A stretch of 61,562 bases of DNA from Clostridia bacterium (GTDB taxonomy: Bacteria > Bacillota > Clostridia > TANB77 > CAG-508), in assembly GCA_017404545.1 (NCBI GenBank), contig JAFRCC010000010.1, forward strand, positions 1-61,562, written 5' to 3'. The notes under the pieces were generated by a model, which did no database searches, was not told the DNA's origin, and saw nothing but the letters and a program-made list of their open reading frames with translations. The translations under genes and the position numbers were made by a program. Position 1 is the first letter of the stretch; every line of letters begins with the position of its first letter. Positions 16,808-26,166 of this stretch are shown one piece after another.

Positions 16808-18178
16808 TTATTTAAATCTTTGTAAGTATATATCCATTTTTTCTATAAACTCTTTATTATTTTTAGTTTGAGTCATTTGAGATAGAACTTGCTCAGTTAC
16901 ATCTGCAACTGGTAGACTATTTAGTGCTTTTCTTAACGCATACACAGTTTCAAGCTCTTGTTTATTAAGTAATAGATCTTCTCTTCTTGTGCCAGATTTG
17001 TTAATGTCTATTGCTGGGAATATTCGTTTTTCAGATAACTTTCTATCAAGTACAACTTCCATATTACCTGTTCCCTTAAATTCCTCAAAGATTACTTCGT
17101 CCATTCTACTACCTGTTTCAATAAGTGATGTTGCTAAAATAGTTAAGCTTCCACCATTTTCAATATTTCTTGCTGCTCCAAAGAATTTTTTTGGTTTATG
17201 AAGTGCTGCCGGATCAAAACCTCCTGATAATGTTCTTCCTGAAGATGGAATTACTAAGTTATATGCTCTGGCAAGTCTAGTAATGCTATCTAGCAATATT
17301 ACAACATCTTTGTTTTGCTCAACTAATCTTTTTCCTCTTTCAAGAACCATTTCTGCAACTTTTACATGGTGTTCCGGTAGTTCGTCAAATGTAGAATATA
17401 TAACTTCTCCTTTTATTGAACGTTTCATATCTGTTACTTCTTCTGGACGTTCATCTATTAATAAAACAATAAGCTCCACTTCTGGATTATTTGCCGAAAT
17501 ACTATTTGCTATTTTCTTCAATAATGTAGTCTTTCCAACTTTTGGCGGTGCTACAATCATACCTCTTTGACCTTTACCAACAGGGCTCATCAAATCAATT
17601 ATTCTTGTAGCATAATCTTTAGAATCTGTTTCTAAGCTTAATTTTTCTGTTGGGTATATTGGAATAAGATCATCAAATTTTGTTCTTCTATATGCCTTTT
17701 CTGGAGCTTCTCCATTTACTTCCCCAACATATATCAATGCTGGGAATTTTTCTCCCTCCTTAGGTTGTCTTGCAATCCCCTTTACCTTATCACCTTTATC
17801 TAATTTGAAACGTCTTATTTGTACAGGAGAAATATATACATCTTTTGGTGTTGAAAGATAGTTCTCACCTCTTAAAAATCCGTACCCATCTGGAAGTACT
17901 TCTAATATACCTTCAATAATTTGATCATCTGCATTGGTAACTTTATATGTACCACTCCCTTGCTCAATAGTGCTCTCTTTAGTACTTTCTTTTGAAGTAG
18001 AAACTAAAGATGAAGTGGTAGCTGAAATTGTAGTTGTATTTTCTTGTTTATCTGTATAAGTATTCTGCTCTGATAAAAGCTTAATAAGCTCGTCCTTCTT
18101 TAATTTTGATACATTTTTAACACCTTTTTCTTTTGCAAGTTGACGCAATTCAACTAAAGTGCAATCTTCGAAATTCAT
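16808..18178 (-). CDS. rho: Transcription termination factor Rho
   Basis: 456 residues. Rho is a hexameric RNA-dependent ATPase that ends transcription. An N-terminal SAP/Rho_N domain (residues 1-36: [20 protein letters not shown]) is followed by a Ser/Thr-rich linker (41-75) that is unusual for its low complexity, then the RNA-binding cold-shock-like domain (GYGFLRG, 98-104), Walker [10 protein letters not shown] (about 210-218), Walker [11 protein letters not shown] and the arginine-finger region. Length is normal. It follows divIC on the same strand, separated by a hairpin. AGGAGG precedes the ATG. Confidence 0.97.
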   Translation of the reverse strand: MNFEDCTLVELRQLAKEKGVKNVSKLKKDELIKLLSEQNTYTDKQENTTTISATTSSLVSTSKESTKESTIEQGSGTYKVTNADDQIIEGILEVLPDGYGFLRGENYLSTPKDVYISPVQIRRFKLDKGDKVKGIARQPKEGEKFPALIYVGEVNGEAPEKAYRRTKFDDLIPIYPTEKLSLETDSKDYATRIIDLMSPVGKGQRGMIVAPPKVGKTTLLKKIANSISANNPEVELIVLLIDERPEEVTDMKRSIKGEVIYSTFDELPEHHVKVAEMVLERGKRLVEQNKDVVILLDSITRLARAYNLVIPSSGRTLSGGFDPAALHKPKKFFGAARNIENGGSLTILATSLIETGSRMDEVIFEEFKGTGNMEVVLDRKLSEKRIFPAIDINKSGTRREDLLLNKQELETVYALRKALNSLPVADVTEQVLSQMTQTKNNKEFIEKMDIYLQRFK

Positions 18179-18258
18179 AAAATTTCCTCCTATTCAATTT
18201 TATTTTTTGGAATTTTTTAGAAATAATTAAATACTTTTTTTGAAACAAAAGCATAGAG

Positions 18259-18290
18259 CAAACTAGAGCAATAAAAAAAGCCCTAGTTTG
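18259..18290 (-). terminator. Hairpin between divIC and rho
   Basis: CAAACTAG pairs with CTAGTTTG; the right arm contains the divIC stop codon and the 16-base loop holds GGGCTTTTTTTATT. It could partly stop transcription before rho or act as an attenuator; the T-run lies inside the loop instead of after the stem, so a normal terminator is uncertain. Confidence 0.4.
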
Positions 18291-18555
18291 TAATATCGAT
18301 ATATACTCTTTCGTTAGGTAAGTACATGCCAAGTTTTTCTCTTGCCACTTCTTCAATATATTCTTCAGAATCTACGTTATTTTTTATATATTGTAATTTT
18401 TGATTTTCTTTTTGTGCATCGGCAATCTCGCTCTTATAGTTTTCCGCTTCTCTCTCGTATGAATTAAGCGATTGTTGTTGTGTAATACACACATATAAAA
18501 AATATAACAATACACCAATTATTACAAATCTATTAATTCTCAACTTTTTCTTCAT
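18283..18555 (-). CDS. divIC: Septum formation initiator, DivIC/FtsB family
   Basis: 90 residues from the ATG at 18555; longer upstream reading is rejected because YabQ would be overlapped and MKKKLRINRF is the typical start. A basic N-terminus, one membrane helix (about 9-25, FVIIGVLLYFLYVCI), a coiled coil (QQSLNSYEREAENYKSEIADAQKENQKL) and the conserved end EEVAREKLGMYLPNERVYID define the family, which joins FtsL and DivIB at the division site. Lies in the yabP-yabQ-divIC order known from Bacillus. Confidence 0.88.
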   Translation of the reverse strand: MKKKLRINRFVIIGVLLYFLYVCITQQQSLNSYEREAENYKSEIADAQKENQKLQYIKNNVDSEEYIEEVAREKLGMYLPNERVYIDITN

Positions 18556-18626
18556 ATGTATATCTCCAATAAAATTTTTTATGGTTATATTATACCATAT
18601 AATATTCGTTTTTCTAGTCTTTTTTA

Positions 18627-18989
18627 TTAATTTATAATTTTTTTTACAGGATATAGAATTATATTCACAATTTTCTTTAAACAACAAATTAATTTAAATA
18701 ATATTTTAAGTGCAAATTTGGTAATAAATGTAAAGTACAAAATAACGCCAAGGAATAATCCAATTACCATATATGATCTTACTTCTCCGTTAGTATACTT
18801 AGCTATTGTATGTATAACAATTATTCCAGTAACAAACCAAAAAAGTATATCTTGTATATATGTTATTATGTCGGAAGTTTTTATAGCTTTTCTTTGTGCT
18901 CTAAATATATCGAATAAAATACCTATTTCAAAACCAGCAATAAAAAAATGAGCAAGTTCCATAAGTTGATTATATAGTAAATTATCCAA
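18627..18989 (-). CDS. yabQ: Spore cortex biosynthesis protein YabQ
   Basis: 120 residues starting at a TTG with GGAG 9 bases ahead. Four hydrophobic helices and the motifs GILFDIFRAQRKAIK and ITYIQDILFWFVTG match YabQ, a membrane protein of the forespore outer membrane needed for cortex formation in Bacillus. It begins 12 bases after the yabP stop. Together with YabP it shows that this organism makes endospores. Confidence 0.88.
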   Translation of the reverse strand: MDNLLYNQLMELAHFFIAGFEIGILFDIFRAQRKAIKTSDIITYIQDILFWFVTGIIVIHTIAKYTNGEVRSYMVIGLFLGVILYFTFITKFALKILFKLICCLKKIVNIILYPVKKIIN

Positions 18990-19001
18990 ATAATATCTCT
19001 C

Positions 19002-19304
19002 CTACTTAAAAATTTTACTAAAAAAACTATTTTCTTTCTTATCTAAGCTTTTATCACTATAGCTCATCGTGGATATTTCCCCATCTACAATCACTTCTTC
19101 AGAATCAATATTAAGTTTGCTAATTCTTAAATCTTCCCCTTTAACAGTTAAAAGGCCAAGGTGTGTTTGAACTATTACAAGTTGATCATCAAAACTCAAC
19201 ACATCCAATGCTCCTGTGATATTTAACTTTTCTCTACTTTCTAATATAAGATTTTGAATAATATTCGATTTGGGAACTGAACTTTTTCTTTCTTCTATAC
19301 TCAT
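19002..19304 (-). CDS. yabP: Sporulation protein YabP
   Basis: 100 residues. The central part (LNITGALDVLSFDDQLVIVQ, THLGLLTVKGEDLRISKLN) matches YabP/YqfC, a small protein that helps YabQ and the cortex machinery; the C-terminal SFFSKIFK tail is typical as well. First gene of the yabP-yabQ-divIC group on the minus strand. A GGAG site lies 13 bases ahead of the ATG, longer than ideal. Expression in sporulation is expected, but I could not assign the promoter. Confidence 0.88.
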   Translation of the reverse strand: MSIEERKSSVPKSNIIQNLILESREKLNITGALDVLSFDDQLVIVQTHLGLLTVKGEDLRISKLNIDSEEVIVDGEISTMSYSDKSLDKKENSFFSKIFK

Positions 19305-19385
19305 AGCTTTTCCATCACTCCTTTGTAGAATGTATGCAATTGTATTGTAAATATGTCTAATGATATAGTAAATAAATAATATAAA

Positions 19386-19432
19386 TGTATGTAACTATGT
19401 TGAAGCAAAAGCTTTTCATTCATAGCTACATA
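19386..19432 (-). terminator. Possible lysC terminator
   Basis: GTATGTA-CTATG pairs with CATAG-TACATAC around a loop with its own AAAAGCTTTT palindrome, 30-75 bases after the lysC stop. The T-tract is weak (ATTTATATT). Confidence 0.4.
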
Positions 19433-19461
19433 CTTATTAGATTTTCATATAAAATTATTAT

Positions 19462-20637
19462 TTAAGTTTCTACATAATTTATCAACTTATCATGTAAATC
19501 TTTAAAGAGCTCATTATCAACTATTCTTTTGAATGTTATTCTTATTTTTGAATTATAAATTTCTAATCTACTTATATGTTCCGCTTCTTTACTTATAATT
19601 TCATATATTTGATTCATAATTGTGTTGTTATTTGCAATTTCATGTCCAATTATAGATATTCTTGATATTTGATTTTTGTTTAAGATACTTTGTGCAATTT
19701 TTCCATCCACAATAGCATCTAGCTTTCTAAAATCATTTAATTTAAATAAGGCATATATATTATCATCAGCTTTTGAAATTTCTAAAGGATTGATTCTATT
19801 ATTTAATAAATACTTATTAAGCTCTATATACTCAAATTTATCATTTGGTATATATACTTCTACTAACTCATCATTTTTTACTAAGCTTGTTATTTTTTGC
19901 TCTTCTATACATCTTTTAATAATTGTTCCTTTGTCCTCATTAAAGGTAGATTTAGCAACTATTGGTATATTAAATTTATTTCCTATCTCTACACATCTAT
20001 TATGCAAAACTTTAGCCCCTTCATTTGCTATATCAATCATCTCATCATAAGATAATTTATCAATCTTTTTAGCAGATGATACTTTTCTTGGGTCGGCTGT
20101 AAATACACCTTCCACGTCTGAATATATATAACAGCTATAAGCATTTAATGCAGCCGCTATTGATACAGCAGTTGTATCAGAGCCTCCCCTACCTAATGTT
20201 GTTATATCTTCTAATTCATTTACGCCTTGGAATCCTGCTACAATTACAACATTATTGCGATTTAGCTCCTTATTTATTCTACTTGTATCTATATGCTCTA
20301 TAATAGCGTTTTGATTATTACAATCTGTATATATACCTGCTTGCCATCCTGTAAGAGCAGTAGATTTATAGCCCAAACTATTCAATAGTATACTTAACTT
20401 TGCAATAGATATTTGCTCTCCTGTACTTAGTAATACATCTAATTCTCTTGCATTTGGATTATCCGATAATTCATATGCCTCATTTAATAATGAATCTGTT
20501 TTTCTCCCCTGAGCGGACACAACGGCAATTACATTATATCCTTCATCTACTAATGTAATTATTTTGTTTGCAACAATTCTTAATTTGTCGTTGTCAGCAA
20601 CAGAAGATCCGCCAAACTTTAAAACAATAGTATCCAT
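19462..20637 (-). CDS. lysC: Aspartate kinase
   Basis: 391 residues. Catalyses the first step of the aspartate pathway (lysine, threonine, methionine, diaminopimelate). The N-terminal KFGGSSVADN, the GRGGSDTTAVSIAAALNA loop (about 152-170) and the VEGVFTADPR segment define the amino-acid-kinase domain; two C-terminal ACT domains (about 255-390) would sense lysine or threonine, though they are more diverged than usual. No lysine riboswitch or T-box is visible in the short upstream gap. GAGGAATAAATA precedes the ATG. Confidence 0.93.
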   Translation of the reverse strand: MDTIVLKFGGSSVADNDKLRIVANKIITLVDEGYNVIAVVSAQGRKTDSLLNEAYELSDNPNARELDVLLSTGEQISIAKLSILLNSLGYKSTALTGWQAGIYTDCNNQNAIIEHIDTSRINKELNRNNVVIVAGFQGVNELEDITTLGRGGSDTTAVSIAAALNAYSCYIYSDVEGVFTADPRKVSSAKKIDKLSYDEMIDIANEGAKVLHNRCVEIGNKFNIPIVAKSTFNEDKGTIIKRCIEEQKITSLVKNDELVEVYIPNDKFEYIELNKYLLNNRINPLEISKADDNIYALFKLNDFRKLDAIVDGKIAQSILNKNQISRISIIGHEIANNNTIMNQIYEIISKEAEHISRLEIYNSKIRITFKRIVDNELFKDLHDKLINYVET

Positions 20638-20700
20638 TATTTATTCCTCATAAAAAAATTTAGTCTACAATTTATTGTAGACTATACTATATTATATTAA

Positions 20701-21327
20701 CTATGGAAGTTTTATGATACCATTTACTATGCAAAACCAAACTATTATTATTGCACACATTAATGTAAATATATTACTAACTATTCTCTTTAAAGATCTT
20801 CTTTTTTCAAGTCGCAATGCCGCTGCATCACTTTCTCCTGCCATTTTAAAATTCTCTATAAATTTAGCCACCTCATCAACATTGCTACATAGAAGCGGAA
20901 GTTCAAATTCTCTTAAAAATGATAGTTGATCTTCGCATCTAATAACAAGTACATATGTGTGAAGTATCATACTTCTCATTGTTCCAGCAATATAAACATT
21001 TTTAATACTTTTGTATGGCAAATTAACGCTTTGAAAATGCTGCTTAATTTGTATACCATCTTTTTTACATACTACCGAATATTTGTTCCCAATTAGAAAT
21101 AATGTTAAAAACAACACTACAAAAATAATAACTAGTAAAAATATTTTTAGATTAAATTTTACAAGTAAAAATCCTATAATAAGGGCAACTATACCTAATA
21201 ATATAATCCAGTTATCTTTTATTTTTTGTATTGGATAGCTCTCAAGTTTTACATCTTCTTTTACGATTCCCGTAATTTCACAATATTTACGATCTTCATT
21301 TTTTAAATATAATTCCTTATAATTCAT
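20701..21327 (-). CDS. Membrane protein, possible PH-like domain
   Basis: 208 residues. Two membrane helices (about 42-58 and 64-84), then a soluble beta-rich segment (YSVVCKKDGIQIKQHFQSVN, LPYKSIKNVYIAG) that looks like a bacterial PH-like domain, and a third helix at 185-205. AGGAG precedes the ATG. No function known. It stands between lysC and prfB on the same strand. Confidence 0.55.
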   Translation of the reverse strand: MNYKELYLKNEDRKYCEITGIVKEDVKLESYPIQKIKDNWIILLGIVALIIGFLLVKFNLKIFLLVIIFVVLFLTLFLIGNKYSVVCKKDGIQIKQHFQSVNLPYKSIKNVYIAGTMRSMILHTYVLVIRCEDQLSFLREFELPLLCSNVDEVAKFIENFKMAGESDAAALRLEKRRSLKRIVSNIFTLMCAIIIVWFCIVNGIIKLP

Positions 21328-21398
21328 AACCGCTTCTCCTTTAAATATTCTTTTGATTCATCTTTTCGTAGCAATAACTATATAGTGTACTGTTTATA

Positions 21399-22503
21399 TT
21401 ATTTAATAAGCCACTTTAAGTAGTTGATCATAAATTCATCTAAATCTCCATCCATCACATTTTGAACATTACCAACTTCGTAATTAGTTCTGTGGTCTTT
21501 TACTAATGTATATGGACAAAATACATATGACCTTATCTGACTTCCCCATGCAATATCTTTTTGCTCACCTTTTAAATCTTCTATTTTTTCTTTCTGCTCT
21601 TGTTCCTTTAAGTTTAGTAATTTTGACTTTAACATTTTCATAGCTGTTTCCCTATTTTGAATTTGTGATCTTTCGGTTTGACAGGCAACAACAATATTTG
21701 TAGGTATATGGGTTATTCTAACTGCTGATGACGTTTTATTAATGTGTTGTCCTCCTGCTCCAGAAGCTCTATACGTATCTACTCTCAAATCATCTGGATT
21801 AATATCAATTTCTATATCTTCAGTTATTTCTGGTAGAACCTCGACTGATGCAAATGATGTATGTCTTCTACCTCCAGCATCAAATGGCGATATTCTAACT
21901 AAACGGTGAACGCCCTTTTCACACTTCATATATCCATATGCATAATCACCAGATACCAAAAATGTTACGCTTTTAAGTCCTGCTTCATCACCATCTAGAT
22001 AGTCTAATTCTTGCACCGAATATCTGTTTGTGTTTGCCCATCTAGTATACATTCTATATAGCATTTCTGCCCAATCTTGTGATTCTGTTCCACCAGCACC
22101 TGGATGTATGGTAACAATTGCATTATTTATATCATATTTATCAGATAGTAATGTTGCAACTTCTAATGAATCGATTTCTTTTTCTATAGAAGCGGTACTT
22201 TCTATTAAATCGTTTGCCATATCTTCATCATTTTCTGCAAGTAAAAGTTCATTCATATCTATTAAATTATTAAGTTCAGATTCAATCTTTTCATATTTAT
22301 CTTTTTTATTCTTTATTATCTTAATTTGTTGAAGTACTTTGCTTGATCTACTACTATCAGACCAAAATTCTGGGTTTGAAGTTTGTTTTTCGAGATCTGA
22401 AAGTTCACTTGATAATCTAGGTATGTCAAAGTGAATCACCAATTCCTGATAATTTTGTCTTTAAAGATTGTAAAAATCTTGAATTTTCTTCTAAATCAAC
22501 CAT
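21399..22503 (-). CDS. prfB: Peptide chain release factor 2, with programmed +1 frameshift
   Basis: The true gene starts at ATG 22503 and reads 25 codons (MVDLEENSRFLQSLKTKLSG...) to an in-frame TGA, inside the classical CTTTGAC slip site at 22431-22425; the rest continues in the +1 frame as D-I-P-R-L. The second part alone, read from 22442, is 347 residues. GGQ (in RASGAGGQHINK) is the hydrolysis motif and SPF the UGA/UAA-recognising anticodon motif. RF2 reads its own TGA, so low RF2 favours the frameshift and raises synthesis. This confirms that TGA is a stop codon here. Confidence 0.95.
22425..22431 (-). other. prfB programmed frameshift site
   Basis: Minus strand CTT-TGA-C preceded by an SD-like GGTGAT. 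The tRNA-Leu on CTT slips forward onto TTT when termination at TGA is slow. Same arrangement as in most bacteria, including Escherichia coli. Confidence 0.9.
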
Positions 22504-22552
22504 CTAAACACTCCCTCTCTAAACTACAATTAGTTTAACATATACAAGAAAT

Positions 22553-22840
22553 AAAGTCAAAACAGAAAAGTGAAAGAGCAATCTTTCACTTTTCTGTTTT
22601 GACCTCACTCAATAATTTTGCTAATCCATCTGTATCGATTACGTTCTCTTCTGTTTTATCCATTTACGTGTTCTTCTTTTTATCTAGTATAATTTTATAC
22701 TAGATAATTATTTTGTCCATAAAATAATAATTATATCTATGTAAATTAAAGGAAGGATACTATATGTATAATTCATCCTTCCTTATAGCTTTATATGAAA
22801 CCATTTTAGCTAATAAGCCCTGCTCTATGCAGAGCTTATA
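22553..22840. other. Gene-free stretch with four inverted repeats
   Basis: Between prfB and the 22876 gene lie: a 22-bp perfect hairpin GTCAAAACAGAAAAGTGAAAGA with its complement (22555-22602, 4-base loop); a 12-bp palindrome around 22684-22709 (TATCTAGTATAA); AAGGAAGGAT/ATCCTTCCTT (22750-22785), a good terminator for the 22876 gene; and GCTC/GAGC around 22822-22836. Apart from the third, none has a proper T-run. No gene is supportable here. Confidence 0.55.
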
Positions 22841-22875
22841 TAACTTTATTATTTAATCTTTATTTTGTTTTAAAT

Positions 22876-23127
22876 TTAGCATCCGCAATCTTTTCCTTTT
22901 TTATGTCTATTACAATATAGTAATATAATTGGTATTATCAGTAGTATTCCAAATGTTATTGCAAGAACAATTAATGCAGCCATAGCTGATAATATTGTTT
23001 CTGCAACTGCTGCACCAATTATAATTCCAATTGTAGTAAAGAATGCTACTAAAAATATTCCTATTACAGGTAAATAGCATTTTGTCTTAAAACAATTTTT
23101 AGATAAAAAATATTCTTGTGGTTCCAT
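22876..23127 (-). CDS. Small membrane protein with cysteine-rich tail
   Basis: 83 residues. Two long hydrophobic segments (about 20-45 and 48-72), and a C-terminal tail CNRHKKGKDCGC with three cysteines that could bind a metal. The N-terminus also has two cysteines (CFKTKC). AGGTG upstream of the ATG. No family recognised. Confidence 0.5.
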   Translation of the reverse strand: MEPQEYFLSKNCFKTKCYLPVIGIFLVAFFTTIGIIIGAAVAETILSAMAALIVLAITFGILLIIPIILLYCNRHKKGKDCGC

Positions 23128-23191
23128 ATATATTCACCTCCAGTATAGTATTTTTTAAATACTATACTATATTTTATGTAATCTATATATT

Positions 23192-23986
23192 TTAGTGCAT
23201 ATTGCTAAATGCATCTTTAACTACTTTTTGAATATTTATATTTTTTGCACTATCAGAAGCGGAATTTTCTTTTAAATACATTAGATACTCAATATTTCCA
23301 CTTCCTCCTTTTATAGGTGAATACGTCAAACCAGACACGCAAAAACCAACACTTGAAAATTTACTAATTAATTTTTTTATTACTTCATAATGTATCTGCT
23401 TGTCAAGAATTATTCCTTTATACCTATCTGCATTTTCTTTTCCACATTCAAATTGTGGTTTTACTAAGCATACTATTTCTTTTACATTTGGCAGATCTGC
23501 AATTTTATCAATTAATTTTGTAACCGATATAAAAGAAACATCTATAGTTACTATATTTACTGCTTCTAATAACTTATTTTCCATTTTTCGAAAATCCGTA
23601 TTTTCATACAAATGAATGTTTGCTTTTTTCTGTAATCTATTATCAAATTGATTTCTTCCAACATCTATAGCGTATATTTCTTTTATGCCATTTTGAATAG
23701 CACAATCTGAAAAACCCCCAGTAGATGATCCTATATCACACATTACCTTATCGTGTAAATCAATACCAAATTCTTGTAAAGCCTTTTCTAATTTAAGTCC
23801 ACCTCTTGATACATATTTTAAGAGCTCTCCTTTTATCTCAATTATATCAACTTCTGAGACATTTAAAGAGCACTTAGTGATTAATTTGCCATTACAATAT
23901 ATTAAACCGCCTTTAATCGCATCCTGAGCTTTTGCTCTACTTTCTATTAAATTTCTATTAACTAATTCAATATCAATTCTTGTCAT
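23192..23986 (-). CDS. tlyA: TlyA-type 16S/23S rRNA 2'-O-methyltransferase
   Basis: 264 residues. N-terminal S4 RNA-binding domain (residues 1-60: RIDIELVNRNLIESRAKAQDAI, GGLIYCNG) followed by an FtsJ-like methyltransferase domain with SAM motif CDIGSSTGGFSDC (about 79-91), D in IDVGRNQ, and KPQFECGK carrying the catalytic lysine. TlyA methylates cytidines of 16S and 23S rRNA. GGGAG precedes the ATG. In Clostridia it often sits near recN and spore genes; here it stands near prfB. Confidence 0.92.
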   Translation of the reverse strand: MTRIDIELVNRNLIESRAKAQDAIKGGLIYCNGKLITKCSLNVSEVDIIEIKGELLKYVSRGGLKLEKALQEFGIDLHDKVMCDIGSSTGGFSDCAIQNGIKEIYAIDVGRNQFDNRLQKKANIHLYENTDFRKMENKLLEAVNIVTIDVSFISVTKLIDKIADLPNVKEIVCLVKPQFECGKENADRYKGIILDKQIHYEVIKKLISKFSSVGFCVSGLTYSPIKGGSGNIEYLMYLKENSASDSAKNINIQKVVKDAFSNMH

Positions 23987-24155
23987 ATACTTCTCCCAAA
24001 AAATAATTGCCTATATTTTATCATTTTACAGTACAAAAAACAAGCAACACAAAACCTTTTGGAGATGGTGCTTATTAAATCTTTCTAAATACTATAATCA
24101 CTAATCAGATTTTTTAACATAGCAGTTATATAAGTAACGAATTTATCCGCAAATG

Positions 24156-24184
24156 TTTACATAATCTAACAATTATGGTATAAT
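24156..24184 (+). promoter_or_regulatory. Sigma-A promoter of the 24317 gene
   Basis: TTTACA (24156-24161), 17 bases, TATAAT (24179-24184). The leader of about 120 bases holds a GGATGA/TCATCC hairpin. The stretch 23987-24155 contains no gene. Confidence 0.8.
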
Positions 24185-24316
24185 ATGCTTACAACCACTC
24201 GTTGGTATATGGATGATATAGTAATTAACGTCATCCGAATTAGATGTATGGCCATTGTCTGTATCTAAAAACGTTGTGGGTGTAAATCAAATTTTATTTT
24301 AAGGAGGAGAATGATT

Positions 24317-25405
24317 ATGTTATCATTTCTCAAGCGGAAGGCAAAGCCTTCAAACACAAACGTAGCACCGGTTCCGCAGGAAAAAACAAGTGCTGAAAGT
24401 ACTGCCCCATCTGAAGGCGTTTCGAACGGAAAAACAATTGCAGAAAGCACAGCGTCCCATGAAGACTTCTCAATTGTCATTAATGTTATGGGTTGGGGTG
24501 GCAACGAGCAGTGGGTATATCCTAACATGTATCCCAAAACTCCGATGCCCCGTCCTAGTGACGTCATTGTAGGTCCTCTTCCGGTAAACAATTGCGCAGT
24601 CCCCGTTGGTTGGTATTTCGAAGGAATAACCAATGATAAAGAAATTGTTCTTGGTTTTCCTAAAAACGCAGATGCTTACCTGGCGCTGAAGTATGAATAT
24701 GGTGCTGTTTATGGCACCGAGTATATTGCAATTAAGTTTAATCGTAATTCAAGAACACTTGAGGCAACTGCATGGGGATACAACCGTAAGCACCTCGGAG
24801 GAAAGTGGCAGGTCAGCGTGCTCATGGACATTGTACAGATTTTCGGCGATTGCGTTTATCAGCTTCCTACAGGTGATCCTGGTACGGACCGTCGTCTCTG
24901 TAATTACGATTTTGTCCATAAGAAAATTTTTGGAAACAATCTTTGGACACGTGTTGCGTATGGCATCAATTATAATGAAGCAGAAGACGTATTTGACCTT
25001 CTGCTGGGCTATGTAGCTTCTACAATTTACGATGCTAACAAAGCTTATATTGCAAATGCACTTCAGCTGCGTGCAGATGGCAAGTATGACGAAGACAAGG
25101 AGTCGATTGCCAAATTGTATGCACTTATCGAGGAAACAGATGCATTGACTCAGAGCTGTGCGGTTAAGCAGTATTTAGGTGTTCAGATTTCAAAGGCTGA
25201 CTGGGAAAAAGCACAGAGTCTTTACGACATCTACATTTCACTTACAAATGCACTTAACGCTCTTGGAAACATGTATTACGAACTCAACTGGCTTGCTCAT
25301 CTCTGCGACCTGAATCTTAACCTCTGCGATTTGGTAGAAATCATTAATACCGTAGGTTTGAGCTACGAAAAACTGAGAGGACTTTTTGACTTGTTAAGAA
25401 GCTAA
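24317..25405 (+). CDS. Unknown protein, GC-rich orphan gene
   Basis: 362 residues from ATG 24317, 9 bases after AGGAGG; the earlier ATG at 24311 is too close. First 50 residues are low-complexity (Ser/Ala/Glu/Thr), then a mixed domain rich in Trp, Tyr and Gly (VINVMGWGGNEQWVYPNMYP; WYFEGITNDKEIVLGFPKN; AWGYNRKHLGGKWQVSVL) and a helical C-terminal half (265-360). No signal peptide, membrane helix or known motif. Sample 24841-24900 counts 32/60 G+C, far above host sequence. Own promoter and terminator; neighbours are AT-rich and unrelated. Function unknown. Confidence 0.75.
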   Translation: MLSFLKRKAKPSNTNVAPVPQEKTSAESTAPSEGVSNGKTIAESTASHEDFSIVINVMGWGGNEQWVYPNMYPKTPMPRPSDVIVGPLPVNNCAVPVGWYFEGITNDKEIVLGFPKNADAYLALKYEYGAVYGTEYIAIKFNRNSRTLEATAWGYNRKHLGGKWQVSVLMDIVQIFGDCVYQLPTGDPGTDRRLCNYDFVHKKIFGNNLWTRVAYGINYNEAEDVFDLLLGYVASTIYDANKAYIANALQLRADGKYDEDKESIAKLYALIEETDALTQSCAVKQYLGVQISKADWEKAQSLYDIYISLTNALNALGNMYYELNWLAHLCDLNLNLCDLVEIINTVGLSYEKLRGLFDLLRS

Positions 25406-25452
25406 GAAGTTCGTTCCAGGCTATAACTCCTGACACCACGAAACCCACACGA

Positions 25453-25489
25453 GCCGGATCACGATGTGATCCGGCCCGTAACTTTTTTT
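25453..25489 (+). terminator. Strong terminator of the 24317 gene
   Basis: GCCGGATCAC/GTGATCCGGC with a 3-base loop, then TTTTTTT. Its G+C is unusual for this genome. Confidence 0.9.
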
Positions 25490-26135
25490 ATTTATCTTCT
25501 ATTGTGTATGCAGTAATAAATCCATCATCAGTTTGCTTTTCTGTTACTGAATTTGCTCTTTCACATCTTTCTATAAATCTACTACTTGCAATGGCAGACA
25601 TTGTACCTTCTCTAACAGCATCTTTTCGTGTAACGTATTTTCCATCTCCAACATCGTGTAAACCCGTGCATCCTCTTTTTCTAAGATATTTATCTAAATC
25701 TGTATTTTTTATTTCTTCAATATCTTCTGCTGGGATTGTCCAAGAGCTACTTTTTCCAAATGAATAAGCGTCTGATTCTGGATTATATATACATACAATT
25801 TGCTCGCTAGAATATATCGGAGTTATTTTTCCTCTCACTATGGCTCTATTTGTATTATCAATTCCCGCTTCGCAGCTAACATAATAGTCTACATGAACTC
25901 CCTGCTCTTGAAGTACCGCTTCATGTTTTTCTTTAATATTGTTAATTCTATTATATGCTCCTTGATATGTTTCATCTCCAAATGGTTGATCTGGTACGCC
26001 AGACTCAGTTTTGCCAGTATACAGTTTAATTTCAAATTCATCTTCTGGGAAATACTGCAAAAAAGCTTCTTTTATCCCCTCAATTTTATCATTTGACGTA
26101 GTTGCAATTACAATAGATATTACTTTTCTTTCCAT
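25488..26135 (-). CDS. Inosine/xanthosine triphosphatase-like protein (YjjX/DUF84)
   Basis: 215 residues from ATG 26135 (AGGAGG 6 bases ahead); the longer reading upstream is rejected. IVIATTSNDKIEGIKEAFLQYFP at the start, SGVPDQPFGDETYQGAYNRI and the C-terminal half with GTMSAIASSRFIERCERA match the NTPase_I-T (DUF84) family, which hydrolyses ITP and XTP to keep damaged purines out of RNA and DNA. It lies 31 bases after the transglutaminase-like genes on the same strand and may belong to the same transcript. Confidence 0.8.
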   Translation of the reverse strand: MERKVISIVIATTSNDKIEGIKEAFLQYFPEDEFEIKLYTGKTESGVPDQPFGDETYQGAYNRINNIKEKHEAVLQEQGVHVDYYVSCEAGIDNTNRAIVRGKITPIYSSEQIVCIYNPESDAYSFGKSSSWTIPAEDIEEIKNTDLDKYLRKRGCTGLHDVGDGKYVTRKDAVREGTMSAIASSRFIERCERANSVTEKQTDDGFITAYTIEDK

Positions 26136-26166
26136 AAGAACCCTCCTAACCAAATAAAAAATATAT

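Noticed and set aside
20638..20700. Lysine riboswitch or T-box ahead of lysC
   Set aside because: The gap to the upstream gene is only 63 bases and shows no suitable structure.
22589..22666. 25-codon minus-strand frame (MDKTEENVIDTDGLAKLL...)
   Set aside because: No convincing ribosome site, and its end lies in the arm of the 22-bp hairpin; chance frame cannot be excluded.
24265..24633. Minus-strand frame opposite the start of the 24317 gene
   Set aside because: No ribosome site and wholly within a well-supported plus-strand gene with promoter and terminator.
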